DNA of 64,000 nucleotides from Septoria linicola (Eukaryota > Ascomycota > Dothideomycetes > Mycosphaerellales > Mycosphaerellaceae). Each line of letters begins with the position of its first letter. Position 1 is the stretch's first letter. The notes beneath the pieces were generated by a model. It saw nothing but the letters and a program-made list of their open reading frames with translations. It did no database searches and was not told the DNA's origin. The DNA lies in assembly GCA_024114885.1 (NCBI GenBank), contig CP099423.1:1984001-2048000 (forward strand), written 5' to 3'. This document shows positions 1-10,944 of the stretch, piece by piece. The position numbers and the translations under genes were made by a program.

Positions 1-94
1 CTCATACTTGGCTGTCGTTCAAGGCCGCCGACTCGAGTACGTCCCACTCTCGCGAGAAGGAATCGATGACTCCAGTGCCTTCCCAGACCTGATC

Positions 95-1220
95 TCACCT
101 GTTCCTCTCCATGAAAAGCGTGAGCTCAGTCAGCTCAACAAACTCGGGCAGCTCGAATGGTTGCACAACTCCGGGGCCGACAAGGATGCTAAGCATATCC
201 ACGCGGCAACGCCGATGGCAGCACTTGAGACCTGATTTGTCATCGAATGAGATTCTGAGCTCGTGAAAGCTCGTAGCATAGAAAGTCCCTAAAGGTGTCA
301 GTCCAAGCTGTCAAAGGCTCGCGGGGTATGATCGACGTACCTTTCTGGAGACCGACTGCCACTTGGAAGCTTCTGACGTGCTTCAAATACTTCATGCCGA
401 GATCTGTGACCATTTCTAGCATGTTGGAGATATTGTCACACTGGGGTTCCCACACCGAGCAACGATAATTCAAGGCGAAGTGGTTCTCTGCGAAATATGC
501 CTTCGTGAACGTGTCTCGCAAGTCCCGGGATACTGAGACGAGCGAGTGTACAGAGCGGGACTTGAATGGCGGACTTGCAGTCTTAGTACTCCGGACTTTG
601 TGTGATTCGAAGTACTGGGCGCCACCAGCAATAGCATTATAGATCTTCATGGGCTTATCTTTGGTGCTGTCAATCAGGCTTGCTCCGATGTACTCGCCGA
701 TGGTTTCGACTACTTCCTGCGGCAAATCCATCAAACGGAATGGCTTGCAACCAGCTTCGACTTTCTTCAAGATCTCGAAGGAAGAGCTGTACAGTGAGAT
801 GTCCCATTTTTGGCAGAAGTGGCGATCAACGAAGTGGTGAAGTATGTACAGAGCATTCTTGTCCTTGCTAGAATCTTCGTCTGTGACAGCCGCGCGACAT
901 GCCACGTCCCACAGCTCGAGCGGCTCCAGGACCGACTTGACCCTCGCGAGCGGCAGATCGTAGTTGCCTTCCATGAAGACGAGCTTCCTGTCGGCTGGGA
1001 GACCCCTGCCATTCTGCCATAGGATGGCTTCTTGCACAGCTAGCGCGTTGGCTGTTCGTGAGTCGATCGGGACGGGTTGACGGTGTTGAGTTCCCATGTA
1101 GGCGCTGTCTGCCCACGCGTCTGAAGAGCTCCATCCATTGGACTGAGCTGCTGCGTCGTCGATGGCCTTCTGCTTGGCGCGCATATGCGGCGCGTGATGC
1201 GGCGCCATGATCGACGACAC
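95..1220 (-). CDS. F-box-like hypothetical protein, two exons
   Basis: Exon 1 is 341-1220 and exon 2 is 95-288. The 52-nt intron (289-340) has donor GTACGT, a CTGAC branch point about 10 nt before the acceptor, and acceptor TTTAG. Splicing extends the frame by 64 codons to TGA at 95-97, giving about 357 aa. The middle of the protein (FRLMDLPQEVVETIGEYI) looks like the LPxEVxxxI core of F-box or F-box-like proteins, which usually bind Skp1 in SCF ubiquitin ligases; that role is inferred from this weak motif alone. The last codons (AAC AGG TGA) also fit a donor (AG/GTGAGA), so another intron could carry the gene beyond the window edge. The start at 1220 is the first ATG; others follow within 12 codons. 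I see no other domain. Confidence 0.7.
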
Positions 1221-1558
1221 TATGTGAAGTTGAGGTCGTTTGTGTCGAGGATGAGTCCTAGTCGAGTTACATCAGCAAGCAGAAGTCGCGAAATGTTTTG
1301 TGTTGAAAATCAACACTGACTCTGGCGCGTAAGCGCGCTAATGCATGAAAGTGAGGTCTAATGCTCGCTTGCAAGTGAAGCATGCAGGAACGCATTCGCT
1401 GCTGCCTTGACTTGAATTCCGGCAGAGCTTATCACAGCAGCGGGAGAGAATTCGAGCGACGCTCGCTTTTGCTACTGATGGGTCTTGGACAGAGCATCTA
1501 TTGAGACTCGCAGGCTGTGCATCTCGCCACATATTCCTCTTTGCTCAGCCATCATCTC
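1221..1558. other. Intergenic, no gene seen
   Basis: This is the 338-bp gap between the start of the F-box-like gene and the stop of the AP-1 beta gene (both minus strand). It should hold the promoter of the former and the 3' end of the latter. I see no conserved coding frame or repeat. Confidence 0.5.
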
Positions 1559-3920
1559 CTAGAACGACAGCAGGTCGCCCTCGCCATTCTGGACGTGCGT
1601 CATTGGTCGCACAGTGCCGAGTCCCTGGCCCTGATTGACCATGTACATTTGCTCTGCATGTCCTACGCCAGTGGGGCTAGATGCGAATCCGTCGTTCGCC
1701 ACGCCTTGTCCACCAACGCTTGCGAAGTATGCATCTGCCTCATCTAGCACGTGCCCACTTTGCTGTCCATTCAGCGCGTTAGTCGCAGCTTGCGCATCTG
1801 CAGCGACCATGTTCGCTTCTTGTTGTGCTCGCCACGAAGGTAGCTTTTCGCGCTGCAATGCTGGGCTGTCTTGGAGACGTCGAGGTCGCGTCGATCGGAA
1901 GACGGTCTGGACTGGTTTGAGGTAGACTGTGGCCAATGTCCCAACGACCAAGCACATCTCTTCTAGTGTGACTGGGTCGAGCTTCTCGCTTTCTGCTGTG
2001 ATGGCGGGCTTCTCGCCCATGACGATGCCTTTTGCGGCTGTTGGGTTACTGCTCAGCAGTCGCCAATACATGTATCCTCGATCGCGTAGATCCGGGTTGT
2101 CCGTGTCTTCAGTAGCCCATTTCAGCACTTTCGGAACGAGTTCTTGACCCTTTGTGGGTCGTTGAATGAAGAGTTTCACGGTCGCGGTAAGCAGAGCAAG
2201 TTGCACTTCGTGCGTCTCGTCTGTCCAGCTGTCAAGGAAGTCCTCGAGCAGTATTTCGGAATTGTCGATGCGGTCTGCATATTGGCCAATAACCCATATC
2301 ATAGCCGCCTTGGCCTCCGGCTCGTCCAGAGAGTCCAGATTCTCGCAAAGTGTCGAAATGATAGATTCGTATTGATTTGGATACTTTCGGAATATGTTCT
2401 TGATGACTACTGTGGCTTCTTGGACGATGTAGGACACCTTTGTTGATACCAGCTCCAGAAGTGTTGAGATGCAGAGCTTGGCTGCTGGCTCGATCTTGAT
2501 GGCTAGCTTGCCAATGGCACGAACAGATTTTCGTACAAAGTGTACATCAATCTCGGTGGCATACTCGCGAAGCTCAGTAAGGACTTCTTTGATGTTTCTC
2601 TCATTCGCAAGCATGAATATGAGCTCGAGCTTGGTGACCTTGACGTAGATCGGGTCATTGTACTTGCAGAAGAACACTCGAATATCGTTGCGCAGCACTT
2701 CCGGCCGGCGCTGTAGGATGAGCAAAGCGTTGCGCAGAGCGAGGTATTGAATCTCAGGACCTTTGCTCAGAAGTGTCACCAAGGGTGGACTGAGCTTTTG
2801 GCAAAGCCCGGCAATCACTTTGTCGGATTCAATGTAGTTCATCAGGTATAAAATGACGCGTATGCATGTAAGCACGACGGCAGAGTTCGTGTGTGACAGC
2901 CGCGGCGTTATTCGATCTGCCAGAAGAGCCGCCTCCTGTGTATCTTGCGGCACGTATGATGTGAGAGCCTCCAGGATGTATGTTTGACCCCATCTGTGCA
3001 CGTCAGCAAGTAGAAACACAACGCAGGAGAGCGATACTTGCTCTGAGCAATCGGGCAGGATTTGAACGATCTTACTGGCATTAGCATAATCGATCGTCAA
3101 CTTGATGCTTTCACTCCGTTCCCAGATGTCCGTCAATGCCGCCAGAGAGGATGACACCACTGTTGGGTTCTCATCTCTGAGCATGAGGTTTAGTCTGTCG
3201 ATCAGGTCGCTGCGTTCAACCAGGTGTCTGTCGTGATCATAGACCTTTGCTACTGTGAAGGCTGCTGTCTTCCGCACATATGGATCTGGGTCTCGAAGTA
3301 GACTCTTGAGTGGCTCCACCGATGCTTCCACGAACTGCCGCACATGGACATATGATAGTGTTCGCAGGGCTAGAGCTCGAATTAATGGGTTTGTGTCGTC
3401 CAGATCCTGGATCAGTATGGGTAGTGCTTTGAGTGCTATGTCTGGCTTCATGCGCGCATAGTTGACCAGGTAGAGAAAGCACCTGCGCTACGATCAGCAT
3501 TGGCCAGCGGGCGACTCTGCTGATTCTGCTTACATCTTTTTAATCTCGAGATTCGGTATGCCCATGCAGCCAACAATGTCGGGGAACAGTGCCACCATAT
3601 CATTATTGCTCATGGTCATGTTGGCGACAATCTTCTTGAGAGCAATCTTCTTGGTCAAGAAGTTCTTGTCCTTCTTGCCGCCGCCCGAGTTGAGCTCGAG
3701 CTTCAGCTCAGCGACTTTGCCCTGTCGGGTTTGGTATAAGCTTGGTTGATATGGTATGAAGAACATCGTTAGAGTGAGACTGGGGGCGGAGTCGTCATGG
3801 AGTGATTTGATGCAATGCTATGGCATTTGCGACTGCATCGGAAGTGTACGTAAAGTGGTACAGGAGACATCGAAGACGTACTCTAGCGAAGAACTTCGCA
3901 TCCTGCCCAGCTGCACTCAT
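1559..3920 (-). CDS. apl2: AP-1 adaptor complex beta subunit (beta-adaptin)
   Basis: Large beta chain of a clathrin adaptor complex that sorts cargo at the trans-Golgi and endosomes. There are four exons: 3882-3920 (MSAAGQDAKFFAR, donor GTACGT), 3534-3721, 3042-3482 and 1559-2993, giving about 700 aa. The adaptin trunk fills nearly the whole protein: AELKLEL near the N-terminus, then KKIALKKIVANMTM, NPLIRALALRTLSYVHVR, DPDPYVRKTAAF and EAKAAMIWVIGQYADR. The C-terminus is a low-complexity hinge ending DLLSF, with no ear domain; that length is normal for fungal Apl2. The third intron (2994-3041, 48 nt) is a GC-AG intron with donor GCAAGT. Removing it restores CSEWGQTY; its length is a multiple of three, so the unspliced frame stays open and adds 16 residues. 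AP-2 beta (Apl1) is the main alternative; the sequence style fits the AP-1 beta group better. Confidence 0.93.
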
Positions 3921-4346
3921 TGTGGCTGTCTTTCCCGTTGGCTAACTGAATGGCGTATCGCAGCTGCCGTCTGTCAAGCTCTACCGCCCGCAGCGAGAGT
4001 GATGTCTAGCTCCCATGCGACTGTGATCGGCTCTCAGGCCAATGCGATTCGAGCAACGCGGTTTGGTCTTGTGAGACTGGCGGGTGCGGGGCAGCGAGAA
4101 TGTGGCTTCGATCGCGTCAACGAGGTGACTGTCGCGTGCAGTGTGGGTGTCGAGGTCGAGCAGAAGACAACTTGGCGCAATTGATGGTCAATGAGGTGTT
4201 TCGTGTTGCACTATGCCTGCTCGAGCGTGAGATGAGGCTCTTGCGACCCCCGGATCACATGGGGCTTGGCACGTGAAGTAGGCAGCTCGCGGCGACATCA
4301 CCACCAATCTACCTCCATACCAACAGCTCTTTCACACACATTGACC
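3921..4346. promoter_or_regulatory. Shared divergent promoter region of AP-1 beta and EMC4
   Basis: These 426 bp separate the divergent starts of the AP-1 beta gene (minus) and EMC4 (plus), so both promoters must lie here. An upstream ATG at 4266 is in frame with EMC4, but the codons between do not resemble the family and I treat them as leader. No specific factor site is claimed. Confidence 0.5.
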
Positions 4347-4959
4347 ATGTCGCTCACAGCGCAGACATCCCAGCCGCAATGGCTTCTCGATATCAACAGC
4401 ACATCGCTCGTCAAATCGCGAAACACATCCATCCCCGACCCACCGGGCTATACCGCACCCGCAACTGCCTCGAGCAAGTCCAAAAAATCCGTCTCAGCTC
4501 GGAAAGTCCCTACACCTGAGGAAATGGACAGCTTGAAGCTCAAGAAAGCCTGGGAACTCGCCATCGCGCCCGCAAAACAGCTGCCGATGAACGCGATTGG
4601 CATGTACATGACAGGCAACGGCCTTCAGATCTTCAGCATCATGATGGTGTTTATGCTGTTCAAAGGCCCCATTCAGGCGGTGCTGAACATTCAGAACACA
4701 TTCTCGAGGTTGGAGAGCCCGGGAAACAAGGAGCAGATGATCATGGTGAAGTTGGCATTCATTGGGTGCAATGTGCTGGCGCTGGCGCTTGGAATTTGGA
4801 AAGTGAATGCGATGGGGCTGTTACCGTGCGTACAATGTATTGATGTGGGTAGAGCATTGCATATACTAACCGGTTCACAGGACAACGAGATCAGATTGGC
4901 TGGCGTGGGAGTCTGCGAGAGAGCCAGCAGAGCGGGCGTACTTTGTGCCTTCACGATAA
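4347..4959 (+). CDS. EMC4: ER membrane protein complex subunit 4
   Basis: Subunit of the ER membrane protein complex, which inserts tail-anchored and multipass proteins into the ER membrane. Exon 1 is 4347-4825 and exon 2 is 4881-4959. The 55-nt intron has donor GTGCGT, branch TACTAAC and acceptor CACAG. The product is about 185 aa, the usual EMC4 length. The N-terminal half is polar and cytosolic; AWELAIAPAKQLPMNAIGMYMTGN precedes two hydrophobic segments (about residues 95-115 and 130-150). Exon 2 encodes the conserved tail TTRSDWLAWESAREPAER and ends YFVPSR. The start at 4347 is chosen because MSLTAQ begins the family-like sequence; an in-frame ATG at 4266 would add 27 unlikely residues. 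Confidence 0.93.
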
Positions 4960-7626
4960 TGCAAATGAGAACACCTCTTGAATCTGACCCTCTATTTTCT
5001 CATTATGACCACCTAGCTTGCAGCATCGATCCCGCGAGCTTCTCATATAGGACGAAGAAATGTTGATTTCAACGTTCCTTCAGCTGGAGCAAGTCGTCTG
5101 TACGATTGTTCTTCAGGCGTCGTCAGTAAGTCTGTCGTAGCATGACTACATTGCTAGTCACGGATGCTCCCAGTAATGCTCACACCACTTCATGGTAGTT
5201 TTCTCGAGTGGTGAACAGAGAAGAGGTGGGGGCTTCGTCGTAGAATCGGTTAAAGCTTCGATGCAAGCACACGTATGAGCCTCGACGTGTCGGCGGAAGA
5301 CGGATGGTCAGACATCATGCTTGGTCACCGCTTGGTCAAAGTAGTACTGTTCAGTCAACTCACGCGACACCTGCGCTGGTGTGATGCTCGCGCCCTGATC
5401 GCATTGACACGCGGGCCAGTTGCCGAAACCTGTCAACATGTTGAGAGTGCCGAAGTAAACGTTTGCAGGACTTGTGGAACGGACGTGCTCTGTGCAACAA
5501 CGTCCAGACTCACCGCCAATGAGTTGAACAGGTCGTTCATTGTTGCGGTCAAGAAGTCAGCGAGATGTCGTGCGACAGAACTCATGGCAAATCTTCGCTT
5601 CCTGAGACCAGAGGAAGTGCCTTGCCAGGTCGCATCTTTGAGACCAGGTGACGTTGTGATTGACAATGCGTGTCACAAATGGACTGATTTGAGATAGCCG
5701 CCTGTCGGACAGGCACCTCGCGTGTTCGTTCACGTTGGACACGCAATCACAAGCTCGGGCGTGACATGCCACGAACGGCCAGACCTGGGGAAAAGTATGG
5801 AGTGCAATGTCCATGTCTTGATTGTCCTCAGCCTGTGAGCCGGCGGCTGGAGCACGCAAGAGGCGAAAGTGTGGCCATAATTAGCTCCTTGCAGGTAGTA
5901 CAGACACATGGCAATCCTTGATGGCGCGACTGCTCGCGTCTCCAGTCGGCACGACGTCAGAAAAGATTGACGGGACCTTGCTGTTCACGGGATGTAGTGC
6001 TTGCCGATGCTGTCTTTGTCCATGCGCGAGAAGCAAGTTTCCATGCTAGCGAAGCGTACAGCATGAGGCTGAAAGAAGAACTGAAATCCTGCTCGAGTAA
6101 GTTGCTGTACGCCCATCGGACACGAGGCCCGTCTCATGATTAGACTTAACGTCGTATGCATATCGTGCACAATGCTGTCTCCTTGCCGCCTCGGTTATAG
6201 TACTGGGCCCTTTGTCTGTGCTATCGAATACATGCGAGGCCGATCGTTGGGAGGTGTGATTGGTGAATCTGTAGCCTGCACTCGGTTGTGCAACTCTGCT
6301 GCATTATCCGCAAACAATTCGCCTCGGAAGTCAGGCAGGTCTTCAATTGGCTGTGGACACAGTGCTGCATAACAAGTCGCATGTGCTCGCATGGAAGCGT
6401 CTCATAGCGTGGAATGTGACATCTGCACGTCGCCCGAAATATTGATTTGCAGCAGCAATGCTGACAGGGGCATGAAGCGGTAGCTTTCGAAAACAGGAGC
6501 GCACGGTGTGCTTTGCGACAGGCGCTGTTCTCCGCTGAGGGGAATGTTGGGTTTCCACTCTGCGGAATCACGTCGACCGTCGCCTCGCTGTCTGCCTGTC
6601 TTGTCCATCTGCCGGACGTTGAGCTTGTGAGACTTTGTCGCGTGGAGACCGATGCAAGAACGTGCGGCAAGGTGGTTGGTTTGAGTGGGCTGAGCCACGA
6701 GGGTTTTCGCCACTAGCAACTGCTCTTCCGCTCCTTCAACTGCTCAACATCACCTGTTGCACAGAGCCCGTCAGCAGGCCAGCGACTGGCATTGACTGCA
6801 TTCCCGGCGTATGCAGCTGTCAGGCTGCTAGGATATCTGCGCCCCGCCGCTGGAAGAAATACATCGAAACTCGCCGCTCATTCGCGACCCGCGCCAAACC
6901 GACAACGCATCAGCACAATACCACTCACCCCACGGCCTGCATGCTTATCACGACCACATGACTATCGGGGCCTGTTTTCACGAAGCCAGTGCTGCCTCTG
7001 ATCCTATTGCTTGCGCACGAAGCGCACATTGAGCCCACCGCCATCTTAAAGATTTTCCAAGTACCATCCCTCGGGCGCTGGTCATGCCGCCGTGCCCCCT
7101 GTCGCATTGAGATCACGACCTTTACCTAGCGCACTACGGCTCCAGCGATCACTGATAATCTTGCCTTGCTTTCACGCAGGAACGATTCGACACAGCTCTA
7201 GCCGCCATCCATGTACTGATCCTCTACCACGGCCGCTGAATGATAAAGAACAATGCACTTCCTGAAGACCTCGTGACTTTCTGTTTTGATCGTGCTCGGC
7301 TTCCATTGCCACGCCGCAACCAGACCCTGCTAAGGCTTGCAGTCTGTACCTATCCGTTGAACCTGAAGCTGGAATCCGCGACTCATCTCAAGAAGATTTC
7401 CTGGCGGCGAGCAAAGCGCGCGACGCAACACTGACGATTGACTTGACTACCTGCGCCGTGGGAGCGGGACCCTCACTGCAGCTGTCGACGTTCCGTCCGA
7501 CCCAGCATATCGACTCTACTGCCAGCCTAGGGTGGCCTTCTGTAATCACGCAAGCTGAGTTCCAACGCCGACGGACCTCACTGCTGCATCGACAATCAGC
7601 GGGCTACCTGGTACATACTTTCAGTT
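4960..7626. other. Long intergenic region, no supported gene
   Basis: About 2.7 kb between EMC4 and the WD40 gene. Several short open frames occur on both strands (the longest, 5275-5697 plus and 6221-6670 minus, encode 140-149 aa). Their translations are rich in Cys, Arg and Ser with no recognisable motif and no splice-compatible extension. The last 400 bp, which are CT-rich in places, probably contain the WD40 promoter and 5' leader. I see no tRNA-like or repeat structure. Confidence 0.45.
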
Positions 7627-9873
7627 ATGGCCGATGTCTTTTATTTCTCTAGCCCGAGGAAAGCTGCAACGGTCGTAAGGCACCGTCCATCAGTACGGAG
7701 AACATTCAAGGCCATCAGACAGCGACGTGCTGTCAACGCCGAAATGTTTGATCAACACGCATGCGTAGCTCGTTTTGACGAGCCAACTTTTTGTCCCAGC
7801 AATGCGACATCTCTATTTGTTTCCAGGCCATCTTTACCTGGCCTTTCTGCGCGTCCTTCAGATACCCAACCAGCTTTTACTCTGCAGCATGATCTTGAAC
7901 TGGACGATGACGAAGTAGACGAAGAGAATGAAGAGGACGAAACTGGAGGCGTGCTTTTGCCGCCATACGACGATGACCACATGATTGATGTAAATACTAT
8001 GGACCCATTCACCACAATTCACTACGATCAAGATACCCAACGCGATAGCAATGTTGACGACAACACTTTACAAAATGCATATGTTTCCGATACCCCAACA
8101 AGCATACCTACTGCCCAGCATCGGCGCAGGAGCCACTCTCGCGACTCACGGAACGAGTCCGACAGCCGCAGGACGAGATTAGCGCTCGAGGGCGAGATTT
8201 TTGACGAAGAGCCTCGCTTTGACGTCGAAGCAGCAACTTCGCACGGTGCCAGCATAGCAGCTATGGGCCCTCCAAGGCACCCTGCAATTCCTGGCACCCC
8301 TTCAACGCAGCTGGACACGCCTCCAGCGAGAAGCCATACTAACATACCATCAATGGCACAACATCCTCCAGCGCCTGGGATGGTATCCCCGCACTCGTTC
8401 ACAGGCATATCACCCTCTGTATACGGCCAGGAAATAGACGAGGACGCCCTGGCTGTTGATGACCCGAGGAGGCATTACGATGTCGCAGATTTTATGGACA
8501 TCTGGCGATTGAATTCAATCGTTGACAAACGAATACCGCAATTCGAGCCTGGCGTGCAGTCTTCGATTCGACTTGGCCGGCCTCAAGACCAGATCACGCG
8601 AGCGCAGGTCGCACACGGAGTTGTCGACATGCAGGGAATCAGATGGCAGACCATTGGCCCAAAACGGCGCCATGCCTTGGTGGCTCGAAGCATGCTTCAC
8701 CCTTCCAGCGGAATCGACCACCAACGCTCGAAACAACTATATCGCCCTCCTGGCCACGTCGGCGATCCAGAACGGCATTATCACTTCCGTTCTTTCATAC
8801 CCAAGCACAAGGCAAGCTTTGAGCATTATCAACTTCGGAACGTGCTGGCAGCGACAGATCGCAACAATGTCTTCTACGGAGCTGCCGGCAACAAGGTCAT
8901 GCGAGCATCACTCGCATGTCCCGCGGTGCAGGAAGCCGTGATGGACCTTGCTAAGCCGACCAACACTGCTGCCGCATTTCGCATCACCTGTCTGTCAGCG
9001 TCTTCCAGATCGATCATGCCGGGCTATCAAAGAGATAATGTGCTCATAGCGGGAGGCTTTTATGGGGAGTATGCCATTGCCAACGTAGACAGCAATCAAG
9101 GACAAGTCTCCGAGGGCTTCGTCACCCATGCTTACAATGGACTTGTCACTCACGCCCACAGTTATCAGGATCGACGGTCTGGTCTGCTGCGTGCCGCCTT
9201 TTGCTCCAACGACAACCGTGTCAGGCTCATGGATATTCACAACCTCCAGTTCACAGACTGCTTCGTCTACGACAATGCAATCAACTCTTCAGCCACCTCT
9301 GCTGATGGTCGACTACGCGTTTTGGTTGGCGACAGCGCCGAGACATTGATTACTGATGCAGAGCGAGGCTCCCCGCTCATCACGCTCAATAAGCACACAG
9401 ACCACGGCTTCGCGTGTGCCTGGTCTCAAGATGGGCGGCATGTGGCCACGGCTGCTCAAGATGGATGTGTCGTTGTCTGGGATGCGCGGAACTGGAAAGA
9501 GCCACTTCGCACGCTAGACAGCACCATCACCTGCGCCAGATCATTGAATTTCACCGACAATGGAGCACTCGTCGCTGCTGAGAATGAGGATGTGGTGACA
9601 GTATACGATGGGCCTTCGTTCGACACGAAGCAAGAGATACGATTCTTTGGCTCTGTAGCTGGCGTCGCGCTCCTCGATGGTGGAGCAGAGCTGGCCGTCG
9701 CTAATACTGACAAGACTGTCGGTGGATTACTTACGTTCGAGCGACAGCCGCAGGGCATCAGCGGTAGTTCGTACAGACACATAGTAGCAAAGCCTGGGGC
9801 ACAAGGCAGTTTCAGATGGCGAAACGGCAGAGCTCTACGAGAGACAGAGACTCTGCCGGATATACTGGTCTAG
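7627..9873 (+). CDS. WD40-repeat protein, S. pombe C2A9.03-like
   Basis: Single exon, 748 aa. The N-terminal third is disordered and charged: an acidic run at about residues 94-108 (DDDEVDEENEEDE), then Ser/Pro/His-rich sequence. The C-terminal half forms the WD40 propeller: blades are recognisable in VLIAGGFYGEYAIANVD, LRAAFCSNDNRVRLMDIHN and ACAWSQDGRHVATAAQDGCVVVWDAR. The order (disordered N-terminus, a DVADFMDIWRLNSIVD linker, then WD40) matches a fungal family typified by S. pombe SPBC2A9.03, whose function is not established. The first ATG is used; a later in-frame Met at residue 40 (MFDQHACVARFDEPTF) could be the true start, because the 39 residues before it are basic and unlike the rest. 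Confidence 0.8.
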   Translation: MADVFYFSSPRKAATVVRHRPSVRRTFKAIRQRRAVNAEMFDQHACVARFDEPTFCPSNATSLFVSRPSLPGLSARPSDTQPAFTLQHDLELDDDEVDEENEEDETGGVLLPPYDDDHMIDVNTMDPFTTIHYDQDTQRDSNVDDNTLQNAYVSDTPTSIPTAQHRRRSHSRDSRNESDSRRTRLALEGEIFDEEPRFDVEAATSHGASIAAMGPPRHPAIPGTPSTQLDTPPARSHTNIPSMAQHPPAPGMVSPHSFTGISPSVYGQEIDEDALAVDDPRRHYDVADFMDIWRLNSIVDKRIPQFEPGVQSSIRLGRPQDQITRAQVAHGVVDMQGIRWQTIGPKRRHALVARSMLHPSSGIDHQRSKQLYRPPGHVGDPERHYHFRSFIPKHKASFEHYQLRNVLAATDRNNVFYGAAGNKVMRASLACPAVQEAVMDLAKPTNTAAAFRITCLSASSRSIMPGYQRDNVLIAGGFYGEYAIANVDSNQGQVSEGFVTHAYNGLVTHAHSYQDRRSGLLRAAFCSNDNRVRLMDIHNLQFTDCFVYDNAINSSATSADGRLRVLVGDSAETLITDAERGSPLITLNKHTDHGFACAWSQDGRHVATAAQDGCVVVWDARNWKEPLRTLDSTITCARSLNFTDNGALVAAENEDVVTVYDGPSFDTKQEIRFFGSVAGVALLDGGAELAVANTDKTVGGLLTFERQPQGISGSSYRHIVAKPGAQGSFRWRNGRALRETETLPDILV

Positions 9874-10472
9874 GTAGCCAATGCCAACCCAGTGCCGAGA
9901 GTGCAGTTTCACAAGGTTGTCATTCTTTCCCTCATCGAAGTGTCAATTGAGTTCTTCTTCTTCTTGGCTCGTCCTCGCTTGATTGAGTGGTAAGGTTCAA
10001 CGGCTTCCTCGTCTATCCTCGTCTATATTCGCTTGTGCCAAGCGAAGTGTCTTCCGCAGTACTTCCATTAGTGTGTCGCCAACCATGTGTTTCGTAACGT
10101 GGATGTGGTATATCGAAAAACCAGGGATTTTGTCCAAAGTTCAGCAGGGTCCCCCGCCTTGACAGTGGTCATGGTGTAGAAAGTGCAATGCTGCACTCGA
10201 GAATGGCGACCTGTTGGCATGTGCAACAACAGTACACGCATTGGACCATCACAAAGTCCTGGAGTAATAGATATGGATCTCTGCATAGCATAGACTGGAA
10301 CGGCGAGTAGTGCGTGACAGCTTGACGCTACACCATTACAGCAAGTTCATGCCATACTGTCGGTTATAGATATGCGTAGTTGCTTATTCTGCTCGTCTCA
10401 TGTCCGCATTTCAATCATCATGCCATAAGTATTGCTCTCCTGCCGTCATCCTCCATGCGAGTCTCATTTCCT
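9874..10472. other. Convergent 3' intergenic region
   Basis: About 600 bp between the stops of the WD40 gene (plus) and the acyl-CoA-binding protein (minus). It holds a short CTT-rich run near 9952-9966 and otherwise nothing I can assign. As a tail-to-tail gap it should contain both polyadenylation regions. Confidence 0.45.
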
Positions 10473-10944
10473 CTAACCCTCAAACCCAAGCTCGTTCTTC
10501 AGCTTCTCCACCAACTCGACGTATTTCTTCTGTGCGGCCTCTGGCTTGGTGCCGGCGTCGGCCTCCTTCTTCCAGGCGTTGTACTTGGCTTTGCCCTGTG
10601 GGAAAGTATTGTGTTAGTCTGTGAATCATCGAGCATGGAGTGCGATGACAGAAGCGTGATGTGGGGGGTGTGTGGTGCCATGCTACTGCTTTTGGATAGT
10701 GTGGAGGTAGGCGTGGTATGCATACCTTAGGGTCAAAGACACCAGGCTTCTCGGCCTTCTCGAATTCGGTCTCGTTGGTTCCGACCTTGAAGAGGGCGTA
10801 GAGCTGTATACTGTCAGTCTATTGTCAATCCTATGGCATCACTCGTCCCACCTCGAGCAGCTGGTCGTTGCTTGGCTTGGCCTTGAGCTTGCGGCTGTCC
10901 TCGACGGCCTTCTTGAACTCTGCAGATTGCGTCGCTGGTGCCAT
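10473..10944 (-). CDS. ACB1: Acyl-CoA-binding protein
   Basis: Small cytosolic carrier of long-chain acyl-CoA esters. It has three short exons: 10852-10944, 10726-10803 and 10473-10595, with donors GTGGGA, GTATGC and acceptors ATACAG and CACAG. The spliced product is 97 aa, slightly above the usual 86-92 aa. It carries the family signatures: FKKAVEDSRKLKAKPSNDQLLELYALFKVGTNE in the first two helices (partly shown), then KGKAKYNAWKKEAD, which includes the acyl-CoA-contacting K and W, and EAAQKKYVELVEKLK in the last helix. No open frame of normal size covers the gene because its exons are so short, so it is easily missed. The first intron has the weaker donor (GTGGGA) but is required to join the helices. 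Confidence 0.95.

Noticed and set aside
8..235. Plus-strand open frame of 75 codons at the left edge, resembling a gene end
   Set aside because: It has no recognisable motif and is antisense to the splice-supported last exon of the minus-strand F-box-like gene.
5275..5697. 140-codon plus-strand frame in the long intergenic gap
   Set aside because: No motif, no splice-linked partner, composition like shadow frames; overlapping minus frames are equally long.
6221..6719. Overlapping minus-strand frames of 149 and 105 codons
   Set aside because: They overlap each other in different frames, are Cys/Ser/Arg-rich and show no domain.
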